Of a DNA stretch of 64,000 bases, positions 22,860-34,262 are shown one piece after another (the first letter of the stretch is position 1; every line of letters begins with the position of its first letter). The DNA is taken from assembly GCA_034440635.1 (NCBI GenBank), contig JAOTON010000210.1, forward strand, positions 682,001-746,000, read 5' to 3'. The notes under the pieces were generated by a model. It had not been told where the DNA came from. It did not search any database and worked only from the letters and a program-made list of their open reading frames with translations. The translations under genes were made by a program, and so were the position numbers. Source of the DNA: Lepas anatifera (lineage: Eukaryota; Arthropoda; Thecostraca; Lepadidae).

Positions 22860-23930
22860 ATTTGGAGCGCAAGGCTAGACTACTCCTCTTCCCCCTCCAA
22901 CACCATATGACTTCAAAAGCTGGTGCGCCATCGCGTCAATCCCTCCCCCTAAAAAGCACAAAGTGGGCGAGCTAATTTCGTAGGCATCAAGCCAGGGAGC
23001 CTTTTCTCGGACCTGCTAAGTTGATTTCACCTTAGTTACGACCTATAATTTTCCAGGTTGAAATAGCATGTGCCTGCAAAACAAGTTACAATATGCCGGA
23101 GTTACAATATCATGAAGTGGATAGACAACTAGACCCCCGAACCAAAGGCGAAGTGGAGAAGATCGGCCAGAAAGTTAGAGCCATTTCCGATCGATGTAAG
23201 GAATTTTAGCTTTGGACAGGCAGTTGTTTGGGTGACCCGACCTGAGACAGGTCAGACCTGATTTTCAGGGAGAGTAACAAAAAGAATCAGATGTAAAGTT
23301 CTATGTATGGTACAGCAGCTGCGTGAAATGCCGTTTTTCCGCCTTTTTATAAAAAAACCTGGAGGGTACATGAATGCCTCACTCCACTCCAAACATAACT
23401 CCGGGAGTTGCCCACTTGTTCTAAGAAGAAACGTTTAAACCCACAGGTTAAGCGTAACCTCTTATTCACGGCCGGTCAACTGTATCAGTTTGAAATAATC
23501 ATGATCGTCTCGTCAACCTGACTCTGGTAGCCCACTCTGTAAACGACAGATGTATTCAGGGAAACGCGTGCGTGACGTGGGAGGGATTCATTGCGCCTGG
23601 ACAGAGCCCAGCTTAAACATAACCAACGCCAATATCTATCAACATATTCAGCAATATTAGTGCTCGCCAATCACTAATGTTGTTTGCTTGGCGTCACACG
23701 CGACGTCACGCTCCCTCTGTTGGCAACTGCTCACGAGGGAGATCACTGGCAGATCCGAGGCTGGAGTTCAGTGGGGCGGGGGGGGCATTCTGGTGCGCGT
23801 GGGTGTAGAGTCTGGAACACGAAGTTCACCCGGTCTGCGCTCCTCTACCAGGGGTGAATCCAAAAGGTTCTAGTCTGGCCATGACCCTTCCCCGAACCAG
23901 GGAAATTTTCCCTATTTTTATGCCGATTTA
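22860..23930. other. Possible SINE body and anonymous sequence
   Basis: The first 150-200 bp after the tRNA-like head may be the SINE body, but I see no tail or second copy. ACCCGACCTGAGACAGGTCA (23236-23255) is an isolated half-site cluster. Nothing else is recognisable. Confidence 0.35.
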
Positions 23931-23933
23931 GCC

Positions 23934-23936
<3 letters not shown>

Positions 23937-23978
<42 letters not shown>

Positions 23979-23980
23979 CC
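23937..23980. repeat. (TA)n tract flanking Penelope-like element, left
   Basis: A nearly pure TA run with one break. A matching run lies at the other edge of the Penelope-like element (25541-25582). Confidence 0.9.
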
Positions 23981-24195
23981 CTTATCTTTTTCTATATGTA
24001 CTTGTATATAGCATGTATATATATATTTATTATTTTTTTGGGAGCAGGTTTTTCTCGATACATGTTTCGTTAAAAATGACAGAGAACTCAGCGTTCGTTC
24101 TTTTTGAGTTCAGAGACTCAAGCTTGCGAATTAATCGTCTATCGTCTTGGTCAAATTGATGCAGAACTGAACTAAAGGCCATTGCATGCGACGTT

Positions 24196-24241
24196 TCATT
24201 GTTACGAACAACATCTTCAGGCATAAGTGATACATATAGCA
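24196..24241 (-). ncRNA. Hammerhead-like motif in left Penelope arm
   Basis: On the minus strand CCTGAAGA is followed by a short hairpin (TGTT-GTTCGT-AACA) and then ATGAAACGTC. This resembles the CUGANGA-stem-GAAA core of the hammerhead ribozymes reported in Penelope-like elements. The extra AT before GAAA departs from the consensus, so activity is unproven. Confidence 0.35.
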
Positions 24242-24510
24242 CTAAAGTAATACATATATAGTGATAATAATAGCAAAATACAGTTCAAAACACTCATCGT
24301 CTCGGATCGAAAATGGTTAAGACTTCTTTGAATCAGTGGTTTAGAAATTTGAATTCAATCACACGAAATCAAACGGAGGGCGCTTATCATTAGAAGATCA
24401 ATAATTATCAATGAAAACTATCCAGTGCGGCATAATTATCGATAGATCAGAACAATAAATACTAGCCTAGCGTTGTTACCCATAAAAAGTCCCCCCCCAA
24501 CACTATCACA

Positions 24511-25085
24511 TTATAACCTAGGCCCAAGAGGGGCACTGTCAAACACGGATAGCGCCGAGGCGATGTTCATTTGCCTATTGATTGTGGGATTGATGTCTCT
24601 GATGTATACTGCCTCCAGCACTTGGAGCCTTTTCTTATCATGGCATCTCGCTAGGATGTCCGTGTTTTGGACCAGCATGTCTCTGGTTAGTCGTTCACCA
24701 TGTGGGCGGCGCATGTGCTTTTCTGGAGCTCCATCTTGCAGGTGCATGGTCAATCTTCTCGAAAGCGTGGTGGTCGTGAATCCAACGTAGCTACAATCGG
24801 AGCGGTGCGCGCAGTCACCAGCAGGGCAGTGAACTTGTAGACTACGTTAGTGGCTTTCAAGTCAGATTGGTCTTGAGACAGGTCATTCTTCATTATAAGG
24901 CTGGATACTCGTGGGCTTTTGTAATATATCACCAGATGGAGACGGTCACTTTGTTGGGTCGGTTTACAGTTGTTGTGGATGATTTCATGCAGGGCCTTCT
25001 CATCCTTCAAATGTGCTGAAGACATGCTGTTCTGATAGAACAGCTTAATCTTTGCCCCTGTTGTCGTTGTCATCCTACGCTGCAA
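24511..25085 (-). pseudogene. Penelope-like GIY-YIG endonuclease region, frameshifted
   Basis: On the minus strand the upstream part reads LHEIIHNNCKPTQQSDRLHL, VIYYKSPRVSSLIMKND and NVVYKF. It then shifts frame by an apparent one-base loss near 24830 and continues CPAGDCAHRSDCSYVGF, TTTTLSRRLTMHLQDGAPEK, LTRDMLVQNTDILARC and LEAVYIRDINPTINRQ to a stop. The Cys-rich linker, YVGFTTTTLSRRL, the H-GA-H spacing and the EA-I-----P-IN-Q end are typical of Penelope endonuclease domains. In the complete protein this domain nicks the target DNA and lies C-terminal to the reverse transcriptase, which is missing here. The frameshift makes it non-functional. Confidence 0.75.
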
Positions 25086-25380
25086 CGACTACAGCATAAA
25101 TGACATCGATAAGATTATTCGGAAACAACTCGATAAATCCTGCCGACCTCAAGGAACACAGGCAACGAGTCTGTGTTCGAGTTAGTTTTCATTGATAATT
25201 ATTGATCTTCTAATGATAAGCACCCTCCATTTGATTTCGTGTGATTGAATTCAAATTTCTAAACCACTGATTCAAAGAAGTCTTAACCATTTTCGATCCG
25301 AGACGATGTGTGTTTTGAACTGTATTTTGCTATTATTATCACTATATATGTATCACTTTAGTGCTATATGTATCACTTAT

Positions 25381-25416
25381 GCCTGAAGATGTTGTTCGTA
25401 ACAATGAAACGTCGCA
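25381..25416 (+). ncRNA. Hammerhead-like motif in right Penelope arm
   Basis: Inverted twin of the motif in the left arm: CCTGAAGA, a short TGTT/AACA hairpin, then ATGAAACGTC. Its conservation in both arms follows from the arm duplication. The same caveat about the two extra bases before GAAA applies. Confidence 0.35.
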
Positions 25417-25536
25417 TGCAATGGCCTTTAGTTCAGTTCTGCATCAATTTGACCAAGACGATAGACGATTAATTCGCAAGCTTGAGTCTCTGAACTCAAA
25501 AAGAACGAACGCTGAGTTCTCTGTCATTTTTAACGA

Positions 25537-25540
<4 letters not shown>

Positions 25541-25582
<42 letters not shown>
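25541..25582. repeat. (TA)n tract flanking Penelope-like element, right
   Basis: A pure TA run of about 42 bp immediately after the arm ending TTTTTAACGAAACA. Confidence 0.95.
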
Positions 25583-25585
<3 letters not shown>

Positions 25586-26940
25586 TTGTTTATCTATTTA
25601 CTTATCTATTTACTTATCTATTAACCTATATATACAAGTTTCATTGAATATACCCTTGCTTAGTTTGCTAAGTTTTTTTCGCGGTCGATTCGATTTTTCG
25701 GATAAGGCTTCAGTCATTACCATGATATTGGTGCATCCGCCCCTTCCCCTTCCGCTTAATCTGTTGCCGGTGGTAACGTTCATGCCCCTTAACACAAGAA
25801 AGCTCCTTGGATTTAGATTGCTAAATCCGTTGTGCTCCAATTGCCGAAGACAAACTTAAACTTGTTTCCCAGTTTGACTCAGATGAGTAAATGTTTAGCT
25901 GAAAAGGTTGGAGACGCTTTGTCTCTACCCCGCGCCTTTGGTGTGCATGAATCCAGAACCTTGTGCCCGCTCATGATTATCACTGAGACGAAGGGATGTG
26001 ACGTCTTCTCGCGACTTTGACCCCAGCTGCGACAAGGATTCATGGAAGCTGCCCGCTACCTGTTTCGTAACTAAAGTTTACCGTTACGCTCGCATTTGCG
26101 TCTTTGTGCGACGAGTGACTCCCCTTCTGGGAGTGAGGTCACGTCCCGGCTGAACCATCACGAGAAGTCGTGCAAACGAGCTTGTACGAACTTTTTTTGG
26201 AGGTCACCGTTATTTTTAACGGCATGGGTTATGCATGTGGATTATGCAAGTTTGAAGGACTTGTCACATTTTTGGTGTTTCCGGGAGGGCAAGTACGAGG
26301 GCGAGGGCAGTGCAAATATTCATGAAATTACTTCTAGAACTAAATTCAAAAACAATATAAAGCACCTGTTGGCACTCCCTTTCCCCACTTTATTACTCTC
26401 TGAGCAAAAAGAGCAAAAATTATCTCTTGACTAGACTGAGACTTGGCACAAGCAAAGTAAATTCACTCCAATTTCAAGTTTAGAAAATCAACGCTCCCCA
26501 ATGTGCCTGCGGCGAAACAAAAGAAGACACGCCACATTGTTCCATTATCAACTATGTAATCATGCGAGAGCAATAATGCTTCAGGAAATTCTCTCATGTG
26601 TTTCCTTTGCACTGTGTGACTGCCTCTGTGGTGGTGCGGTGTGTTGGGATCCAACCGTGCGAGAGGCCCCTGGCATAAGCATTCGTGCTTTTGCGCCAAT
26701 TGCACACAATGTGTTATTTTTGTAGTGTCTCATTATGAAAACACACGCCTGTTTGTCTGTCTGTCTGTCTGCTGGGCATTGCATAATTTTAGTCCACGAT
26801 CAGGGACAGTAAAAAATTCATTGCAAAATAGATATTTCGTTACAATGCATTCCATGATCACGATCACGAAATGGTTCCTTACATTTAACTCCGTAATTCT
26901 TAGTCCGCATTTTTTTTCTTCACAAAAATTTTTTCTTCCC
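25583..26940. other. Anonymous sequence with a small (TGTC)n tract
   Basis: Contains a short TGTC tetranucleotide run at 26754-26771. ORFs such as 26096-26434 (112 codons) show no domain. No splice-site pattern supports a gene. Confidence 0.4.
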
Positions 26941-27014
26941 ATCAGGGAAAGAGTTGGCGACGGCATATAATCCCGGTAGTTGATGTGTCAATAAGCCCCA
27001 AACATTATTATTAT
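26941..27014 (+). repeat. Dispersed repeat tail ending in (ATT)n, copy 2
   Basis: Second copy of the segment at 43-117, with the same order of motifs and a terminal ATTATTATTAT. It probably marks the 3' end of a retroelement insertion whose body was not recognised. Confidence 0.4.
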
Positions 27015-27019
27015 CAAAG

Positions 27020-29340
27020 ATGGTCAGTTCTTCTTTGATTTTGTCCCTTCTTTTACCGCACAGCTCTATATTAATTAAGGGTCAATCGTAAAAGGGGTCG
27101 CAACAATCCCCCTTCCCTCTGTAAGGGCGAAGGTAGAAAAACCTGAATAATGGGGAAGGTTATGGTTATGGTAGCGTAATATTGGCAGTGGGCACTGATC
27201 CCTACATTTCTTGTCCTTTCGTGGCATAAACATTGATCTCAGGCAAAAAAGACTGATCAATTTTTACCCAGAGATAAAAATTTCACCCAAATGAAGAGTA
27301 TTTTGAGCCTTACAAGAGTGAAAATGATTATCCTAAAGGGACGTAATGAGTAGGTAAGGCGTCAGGCTGTGATACTTTGCGATATCGGAGGGATTATTTT
27401 GGCGCACCTCATTGTATATCAGCTTTGGTTTGGGAAATGTGTAATATTCCAAACTTTTTGTAATTTTCTAGATTTTCCCAAGTAAGTTGGCATAATTGGG
27501 GTTATAACCTCTGGAAATCAGCATCTTATATTTGTAAAAGTTGTGCGTTTGGATCACCCGACTTAAAATTCCTCAGTAAAGGCTTCTGTTGTTCCCACTA
27601 TGTGTGGTAAATAAAAAAAAACAAGCGAGCAAACTAGTTGGAATCAGCGAAACTGATACAACAAATCAAAGATCAGTTCCATTCCTGGACATTGCGTTAG
27701 TGAGATGACTTTTGCGAAACATGGTAAACATAATGTATGAAAAAAGCTTTGATGGCATGAAAAGCTGGTGATTTATCTCATCCAAAATAGGTTCACTCAC
27801 TCCCGCGTGTAGCCCGAGGTCTAGCGAGCATAATCAATCGCAAATGTGTGTTTCTTACCTACTTTTAACTTCCCTCCTGACATTGGCCAAAGGCCGAAAT
27901 GTCGGGTTTTACCTTTCTTCAATCTTACTTTCTTTCCTGCTGACGTATGTACCTATAAATACGTAGTTTTTTATTAATCGTTGTGGTTTTAACGAGCAAT
28001 GCCGCTCCTATGCTTCTTGCAATACCTCAAGATGTTGGCTTTGGCCACAACAACTTGATGCTGAAGCATTTGTGGCTCATTTAATTCTTGAGTCTTGTAT
28101 ATTTGGAGCATCGGCTCTTTGTTTTTGGATAAAAGTATATTTAACTATCAGTTGTGAGTGCCGAGGGAAGGGTTCACAGGTCCGATTTAGCAGCTTAGTT
28201 TTCGTATTTTTGGTGGTGAACATTATTGTAGATACCTTTTTATCACACTGCCAGTTGTATTTCCTCACTTTTAGTCTCTTTCATCCTTTTAGAGAATTCT
28301 GTTTCTTCTGTTATCGAGTTTTTGCGCTGTGCTTTGCCTCAAACAAGGCTTCTGTTACCTCAGGATGTTACTTTCAAAAGACGCTGTTCAACGAACTACT
28401 CGGATGTTTTGAGTGTGGCGACTTGGTGTGTGGGATTAATACGTGGAATTTTATCGGACAAACAGCTAAACTTGGATCTAATACTCTGATAGTGAACATG
28501 CAATAATTATTTGATTGCTACGAAGCGGTCTTACCCCAAGTCACAACAATAAAATTACAGTGTAGTTTCCTTTTCTGGAGACCACAAACTTCAGTGCAAA
28601 AACTAATGTTCCAATATTTTGTTTGGCTTGGGCACGAACAAAAAAACAACTTCTGACCCTTAATGTCACCTGTGCTGTTTTTTACGCAGCAGCAGCGGTT
28701 CAAGCAAAAGGTCTTGCAGCATTTTTCCACTGTCAGAACGGAGTGACTGCCCGTCATTCTGCGAAGCAATGGTAAGAGCTCTGACCGAGGCGCTGATCTG
28801 CATGTTACAGCGAAAACACATCTCCACAAGCACGATCGCGGAGTCACACAATGGTTGTGTGACAGCGAAAAATCAGAGCAGTGCCCTGCCAGCAAACCGC
28901 TACACGTATCATTGCCTTTTGAGTGGGTACAAGGCTTTTCGGTTGCAACTCTTTAGTGAAAATGACCTTCCGTGTCTGAAAAGGGTCGCTCGACCATGAA
29001 CCGCAGCACGTGAGCCTTCGCTTAAAAACATGAGGGCAAAGCTCTCGGTTTGCAGCGCTATATTGATGCGGCCTATTGTTTTAAGGCGTGATGTTAAGCA
29101 ATCCAACGTAAGCACGGTTGGGGTTGGGCTTTACTGATGAAACTAGAGCAGGGGCTGATCAAAGAGGAAACCCCTTGGTTGGCCATAAGGCCCAGTAGTT
29201 TAGGGAGGGACGTAAAAGCGCCGTTTGGGGGAGGGGCTAACTCGGGAAAATCGTAGAATCATAGTGTTTTTTTTAAGAAAATCGGCCGAAATATCGCAAT
29301 TTTGGGGAGAAGCCATAGCCTCTTGGTCCCCCTCTACATC
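27020..29340. other. Anonymous AT-rich sequence with orphan ORFs
   Basis: The ORF at 28072-28506 (144 codons, plus strand) is hydrophobic and Phe/Cys-rich, as expected by chance in T-rich DNA. The minus-strand ORF at 28518-28895 is Cys-rich. Neither has a recognisable motif or splice context, so neither is called as a gene. Confidence 0.35.
27876..27906 (+). other. Compact hairpin with CTGA...GAAA motif
   Basis: CCTGACATT-GGCC-AAA-GGCC-GAAATGTCGGG folds into a two-level stem: GGCC/GGCC inside CGACATTT-like pairing. The CTGA ... GAAATGTC layout recalls the ends of Penelope-like and related retroelements, but the hammerhead NGA after CUGA is absent. Confidence 0.4.
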
Positions 29341-29990
29341 CGCCAGTGCAGTAGTTAGTCTAATTTTACGAGTGCCTCCCCTAGGAGTTGAAATGTTACA
29401 CTTCATCACCACCTGAGAGGCCATGGTTTTGAGTTCCCCAGGCAGCAGCCTTCGACTAATACCACCCCTGCCCCTCCACCTTGGCGCGAAGGTGTTCGGC
29501 TTCACTGTGCCAAGGAGTGCCAAGCAATGGAGGATTAAAGGGGGGCAAAGCGGGCGATCGCTCCTCTCAGGTCTGCGGAGTCGCTCGTGGTCCATACAGA
29601 GTGCCTGATGCGCTCTTCGTGGACAGCTGAACGTCATTAAAATGCGCAACTGTGGGGTACAGGCATCTTAAAGTTCCATTTAGAAGGCGGCCCAGGCAAA
29701 GCCGCCTGTTTTTAGGATTCTCCACTGTAGTTCGTACTTCCACCGTCAATCATAGACCCCAGTTCGTGCTATATTGTGGTGTCCTTCTCGACAGTGTTTG
29801 TTCTCCTGAGAAACTAATTTTGTTACTTTGACACAATATTTCTGGAACATTCAGCCCAAAAACATCCAAATCCAGCTTTAGAAGGGTCCCGTCGGTATGC
29901 CCAAAATGATCTCAAGGTCGTGTATTGGTCCCCGGCCCCAAAGATTGACCCTTTATCGAAATCACAGACCCGTCACTGGCTCCAAAATAA
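29341..29990. other. Fragment of a small hAT-like repeat and anonymous DNA
   Basis: ACATCCGCCAGTG near 29336-29348 resembles the outward tip of the CAGTGGCGGAT family seen elsewhere in the window. No partner terminus was found. The rest is unassigned. Confidence 0.3.
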
Positions 29991-30029
29991 TGCAACCACA
30001 ATTATTGATAAGTAAAATATAGCTGGATT

Positions 30030-30240
30030 TCAGTGTACTGAAAAAGAGGGAAGGGGCACTTTTGGACGGAAAAACCTATCAGGAGGGCGCCAAATCCTCC
30101 TGTCAATACTCGTGTCCTGGAGAGAGGGATAGGACACGACATTTCAGAGGGCGCCATCGACATTTCAGGGGGCGCCGAAGGGCAAATGGAGGATGACTCC
30201 CTAGACACAGGGGTGGAAAAACCCACCAACTCACCAACTA
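30030..30240. repeat. GGGGGCGCC module, copy 1
   Basis: Shares an ordered set of phrases with 50650-50830: CACTTTTGGA, TATCAGG-GGGCGC, AAATCCTC and two CATTTCAGGGGGCGC-like units. Likely a fragment of a dispersed repeat. Ends not defined. Confidence 0.45.
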
Positions 30241-30845
30241 GGGATAGCGACAGACCCTGAACATTGAAACCATCAAGTGCGACAGAAAATCTATACAATA
30301 CTAGAACAGTTCTGACTGGCTAAATAAAATAGTTTCCAGGGAACTTTCAAAGAAAAGAGCTCACCCTGACAGGGTAATCACTGCGATGAACTAGAATAGA
30401 TAACGCAAATTAGCTGATTCGATTGAATTCACGGGTGTGGTAGAAACCATTTGATAAAAATGTGTCTTAGTAAGTTTTTCCCAACGCTAATTATGCCACA
30501 TTGGTCTGTCATTGCCTTCCCCGTTCGTGCTTATATAATTTCAACTTCTACGACTAGCCTGGAAATATCGCATAATTTTTTGTGGCTAGAACGCATGTGA
30601 ATGAACACCAATTACACATTAGTAGTTCCATCCCTCCCCTGCCTGTTAACTTACCACAATTCAGCAGTGGACGGGAGCGACAGTCAAAACTTGCCGCTTG
30701 CATGGGCAACGACAGCTTTTATAATGAGACGACACCAATTCATGGCAACTGGTTACTTCACTTCTCTGTCGGATACGTTAGCTCATTCATTGATAATTCT
30801 TTATCATTATCGGATGTAACTCTGCACGAACATTCCCTAGATAGT

Positions 30846-30915
30846 AGGTGGCGCAGTCGGGTGGGCGCTTGATTGGTTAGTAGAGGAAAACGAGTTCGAT
30901 TCCCGAGCGCCGCAA
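30846..30915 (+). mobile_element. tRNA-like SINE head
   Basis: GGTGGCGCAGTCGGGTGGGC contains an A-box-like segment and AGTTCGATTCC (30893-30903) is a near-perfect B box. GGTGGCG and CGCCGCA at the two ends pair at 6 of 7 positions. It resembles the head at 22767. No SINE tail was found. Confidence 0.5.
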
Positions 30916-31617
30916 TTTTAAATCTTCCATTTTACGTCAGTGCTGTTTTGCATTGTTTGTGGCGGCGTTCAGGGGCGTAGGAACGGTTTGAAAAGTGGGG
31001 GGCCAGCCTTAGAGGGGGCCCACATCAAGGGAGGCCCCGGCCCACGGGGGCCCATAATTATGAACAATTTTAGATAGCTCGTTTGGTGTCAATATGGCAC
31101 GCATGCACACTAGGTTGTCAATATATGAAAAATTGAGAAATTAAATTTTGGTCCATGATTTCGAGTTGTACCTAATATGCTATAATAAATCATAGCAAAA
31201 AACCCAACAATATATTTGTTTTTTTTACCTAAAGCCCTTTTTCAAATAAAAATACATCTTTAAGCTCTTTTGAAGGATTTGAATCAGTTTTTTACCACGA
31301 GCACGTTTTTTTATACTCACAGATGTTTAGGCCCTTTTCATAATATTTACAAAACTAAACTCTTTAGAAAGCTACAAACAATGATCTGATACCACATATC
31401 GTCACTTTGCTATGTCTGATCAAATTGTATTTACTTATTTAGTGACAAAAAATGGGAACATTTATTTAGATTATTACGGATCCCTTCTTTACATCATTAG
31501 AGATTCATTTAGGTAAAGGCTGGTCATAATAAATCCGCTTAGCTATATTTCGATGCCTAGGATGCAGAGTTCCAGTATAAATTGCAATGTACTTGAAGGA
31601 CAGCTTTGTAATGCCGA

Positions 31618-31690
31618 GGAGGTGTGGGCATAGTGTTATAGTGGTTAGCAACCTTGCATGCCACGCGGCCAACCCGGGGTTGAGGCCCAG
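31618..31690 (+). mobile_element. tRNA-like fragment at a breakpoint
   Basis: A TAGTGGTTAGCAACC A-box-like segment (31639-31653) and a GGGGTTGAGGCCC B-box-like segment (31677-31688) sit at tRNA spacing. The fragment ends exactly where the minus-strand gene relic begins, compared with the copy at 118-655, which continues further. It therefore marks the breakpoint of a deletion or insertion. Confidence 0.4.
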
Positions 31691-32000
31691 CATATACTCT
31701 CGGTGGTGGCCTCCCGGACGATTATATTATTGAGGGGAGACGCCTGTGTATTGAGGCAGGACATGATCCGCAGCCTGAGGGAGGTGTTCTCCTTCTCCTT
31801 CTCTCCTCTGATGGAGATAATCTTGACAAAGACGAACATCCTCCTCCTCGCTGCAGAGCAATGTCATCAGGATCGCCTTGGTGTGAACAAACATTGCTGA
31901 GGAGCACACAGCGGGCATGACATTCAACTGCACCATCTTGGGCTGGGTACGAAGGCAGGGGAGCTCGAACATGACTTTCCGAGGGCTGCCCAGCCAGTCG
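31691..32000 (-). pseudogene. Decayed gene fragment, HTQA-type family, truncated minus copy
   Basis: The minus-strand track gives MFELPCLRTQPKMVQLNVMP and AVCSSAMFVHTKAILMTLL, then a frame change and a segment like LRIMSCLNTQASPLNNII, stopping at the tRNA-like fragment. It corresponds to the first half of the copy at 118-655 and lacks the C-terminal FPC and RDGF motifs. It is paired head-to-head with 32120-32650. Confidence 0.5.
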
Positions 32001-32119
32001 TTGCTGGTCTACACCTGTAGCCAGTAGGGAAAGTAAGGTTCGATAATGATAGCGACGATCTCCTTCCGAGTTCCAATTTCCGTACTGACTCCAGATGAAG
32101 GTTATCAACAACTTGGTGG

Positions 32120-32650
32120 ACGGTCCCAGAAACATCCTATCCTGGCTCGTATGCCTCAGGATCCGGCCCTAGATGGTGCAATTGACTGTTATGATGACCG
32201 TGTGCTCCTCTGAATGGTTCGCTCACTCCGAGAAGATCCTGATGAACATGACATGTTCTGCAGTGAGGAGGAGGAGAGAAGCACCGCTTTCCACAAGATC
32301 ATCTCCATCAGAGGGGAGCAGGAGGCGGGGAACACCTCTCTCAGGCTGCGGACCCTGCCCTACGTCAGCACACAGATGACCACTCTAAAAAATAGAACTG
32401 ACTGGGACGTGGTCACCGAGCCTATCATCACCTGCAGCTTGATCAAATCCAAGTTCCCAGGGTTCATGGGGAAGCCCATGGAGGTAGAACACTTCGTCTG
32501 CCACACGCAGGCCATGGCTGTAGCTGCCACGTCTGTAAAGCAAATGACAGCTGCCAGTTCTGTCTGTCGTGCTGGAAGAGGAATGGTTTTATCAGGCGAT
32601 GAGCCCAGCATACCAAACTGATGCTCAGGATCAACAGCAAGCAGGACCTG
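32120..32650 (+). pseudogene. Decayed gene fragment, HTQA-type family, best preserved copy
   Basis: The open frame 32214-32621 includes EDPDEHDMFCSEEEERSTAF, HKIISIRGEQEAGNTSLRLR, TLPYVSTQMTTLKNRTDWD, TEPIITCSLIKSKFPGF and GKPMEVEHFVCHTQAM. The upstream part is in another frame (MVQLTVMMTVCSSEWF). The CHTQA motif preceded by a W-D---TEP segment matches an uncharacterised protein family common in invertebrate genomes, as I remember it. Its function is not known to me. The frame change upstream and the lack of a full N-terminus mark it as a relic carried by a transposon. Confidence 0.55.
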
Positions 32651-32744
32651 AACAGCAAGCAGTTTCTGATACTTGTATATTCGTTTCGGGGGCCCATCAC
32701 AAAAGGGGAGCAATACCCTCCTGACCCCGTTTCCTATGCCTATG

Positions 32745-34262
32745 CCACCCAGGGGCCGCCAGATTATCTTGGACGGCCCCCAAGGTCCAGACCATGGCTC
32801 AGAAACCCACATCAATCAGCTCAGAGGGCCCAGGCCAGTGCATTGGCCTCGGGACCAGCGTAACAAGGGACCCCACATAAGCAAAGGGCCCCTAGAAGCT
32901 CAGCACAGAGAAGCCCCAGGTTCGCACAGGGTGCCAGATTAGCTTAGGGGCCCGGTTCAGCTCAAAGGTCCCCAGGTCGGCTTATGTAGGGTCTGAAAAC
33001 AGCTCAAGGGGCTTGTTCAAGCTCAAGAATCCCAGCTTGCTCAGTGACGCTAGAATAGTTCAGCGGTCCCAGACTAAATCGGGGCCCTTGTTCAGCAAAG
33101 GGGGCCCCAGATTAGCTTTGAAGGCCCAGCTCAGCTCAGGGGCCCCAGATCGGATGATACAGTTTCACGCCCCATACCAGCTCAGGGGGCTCCATTCAAG
33201 CTCACGGCCCCCAGCTTAGCCCAGGGACTCTAGAAGAGTTCAAGGGCCCCCATTCCAGCTCAGAGGCCCCAGTTAAGCACAGGGGTACCCTGAATAGTTT
33301 AGGGCCCAAGTTCAGCTTGGGGGCCCAGTGTGGCTTATGTAGGGTCTCAGAACAGCTCAAGAGGTCATTCAAGCTCATGGCCCCCAGCTCAACCCAGGGG
33401 CCCCAGACCAGTTCAGGGGCTGCCCAGTTAATCACAGGGGTGCCCAGACAAGCTTAAGGCCTAGACTAGCTTTGGGGGCCAGCTCAGCTCAGGGGCCCCC
33501 AGATCGGCTGATATAGGGTCTCGTCTCATACCAGCTCAGGGGCTCCATTCAAGCTCACGGCCCCAGCTTAGCCCAGAGACCCTAGAAGGGTCCAGGGGCC
33601 CCAGTTAAGCGCAGGGGTACCCAGATTAGCTTAGGGCCCTCGCTCAGCTTAGGGGCCCCAGGGTGGCTGATATAGAGTCTCAAAACATCTTAAGGGGCCC
33701 ATTCAAGCTCACGGTCGCCAGGTCAGTCGCTGTAAAGCCTTATAGGGGGGCCCTCAGTTCAACACAAGGGCCCATATGAGCTCTGATGACCAGATTAGCT
33801 TAAGGGCACGGATAAGCTCAGGGGCCCCTTGTCGGTATATGTAAGGTTTCAGAACAGTTCAGCGTTCTAATTAAAGCTTATAACCCCAAGTTCAGGTCAG
33901 GGGCCCTATTACTGTGCAGGGGCCACAGATGAGTTTAGGGCCTCCCGTGCAGCACAGGTGACCCAGATTATCTCAGGGGAAAAGATTAACATTACATTCC
34001 CAGCTCAGCTCAGGGGCCCCCCAGGTCGGCGGATATAAGGTCTGGCCAGCTCAAGGGGCCCCGTTCAAGGTCAGGGGTCCTAGCTCTGCTTATGGATCCT
34101 AGAACAGTTTATGCTGCCCTGTCCATCTCAGTGGCACTCAGTTCAGCTCGAGGGGCCCCAGATTAGCTCGTATATGGCATCAGAGGCCAGTGCAGGGGCC
34201 CCGAACAGCTCAGGGGAACTTAAAATCGACCCATAGGGCCTCAGCTTAGTTTAGGGGCACAT
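32745..34262. repeat. Degenerate GGCCC-rich minisatellite, array B
   Basis: Same unit types as 2255-3615, such as AGCTCAGGGGCCCCAG, CCCAGATTAGCTTAGGG and GGCTGATATAGGGTCTC, often in the same order. It is bracketed by terminal-like direct repeats at about 32650-32745 and 34262-34423. The long ORFs here arise from the stop-poor GC-rich units. Confidence 0.75.

Larger units (their letters stand above)
24061..25541 (-). mobile_element. Penelope-like retroelement with inverted terminal arms
   Basis: Two nearly identical arms in opposite orientation (24061-24420 minus, 25193-25541 plus) enclose a minus-strand coding relic of the GIY-YIG endonuclease region. Each arm could encode the same run including MLYVSLMPEDVVRNNET and ends at a (TA)n tract. 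Penelope-like elements commonly carry terminal repeats in direct or inverted orientation, and some insert into TA-rich simple sequence. Most of the reverse transcriptase is absent, so this copy is truncated or internally deleted. Confidence 0.75.

Noticed and set aside
28072..28506. 144-codon hydrophobic ORF
   Set aside because: T-rich DNA yields Phe/Leu-rich frames by chance. No signal peptide logic, conserved motif or splice sites could be supported.
32464..32700. Minus-strand ORFs opposite the HTQA-type relic (also 32360-32815)
   Set aside because: They are shadows of the plus-strand coding relic. Only the plus strand gives the recurring conserved peptide motifs.
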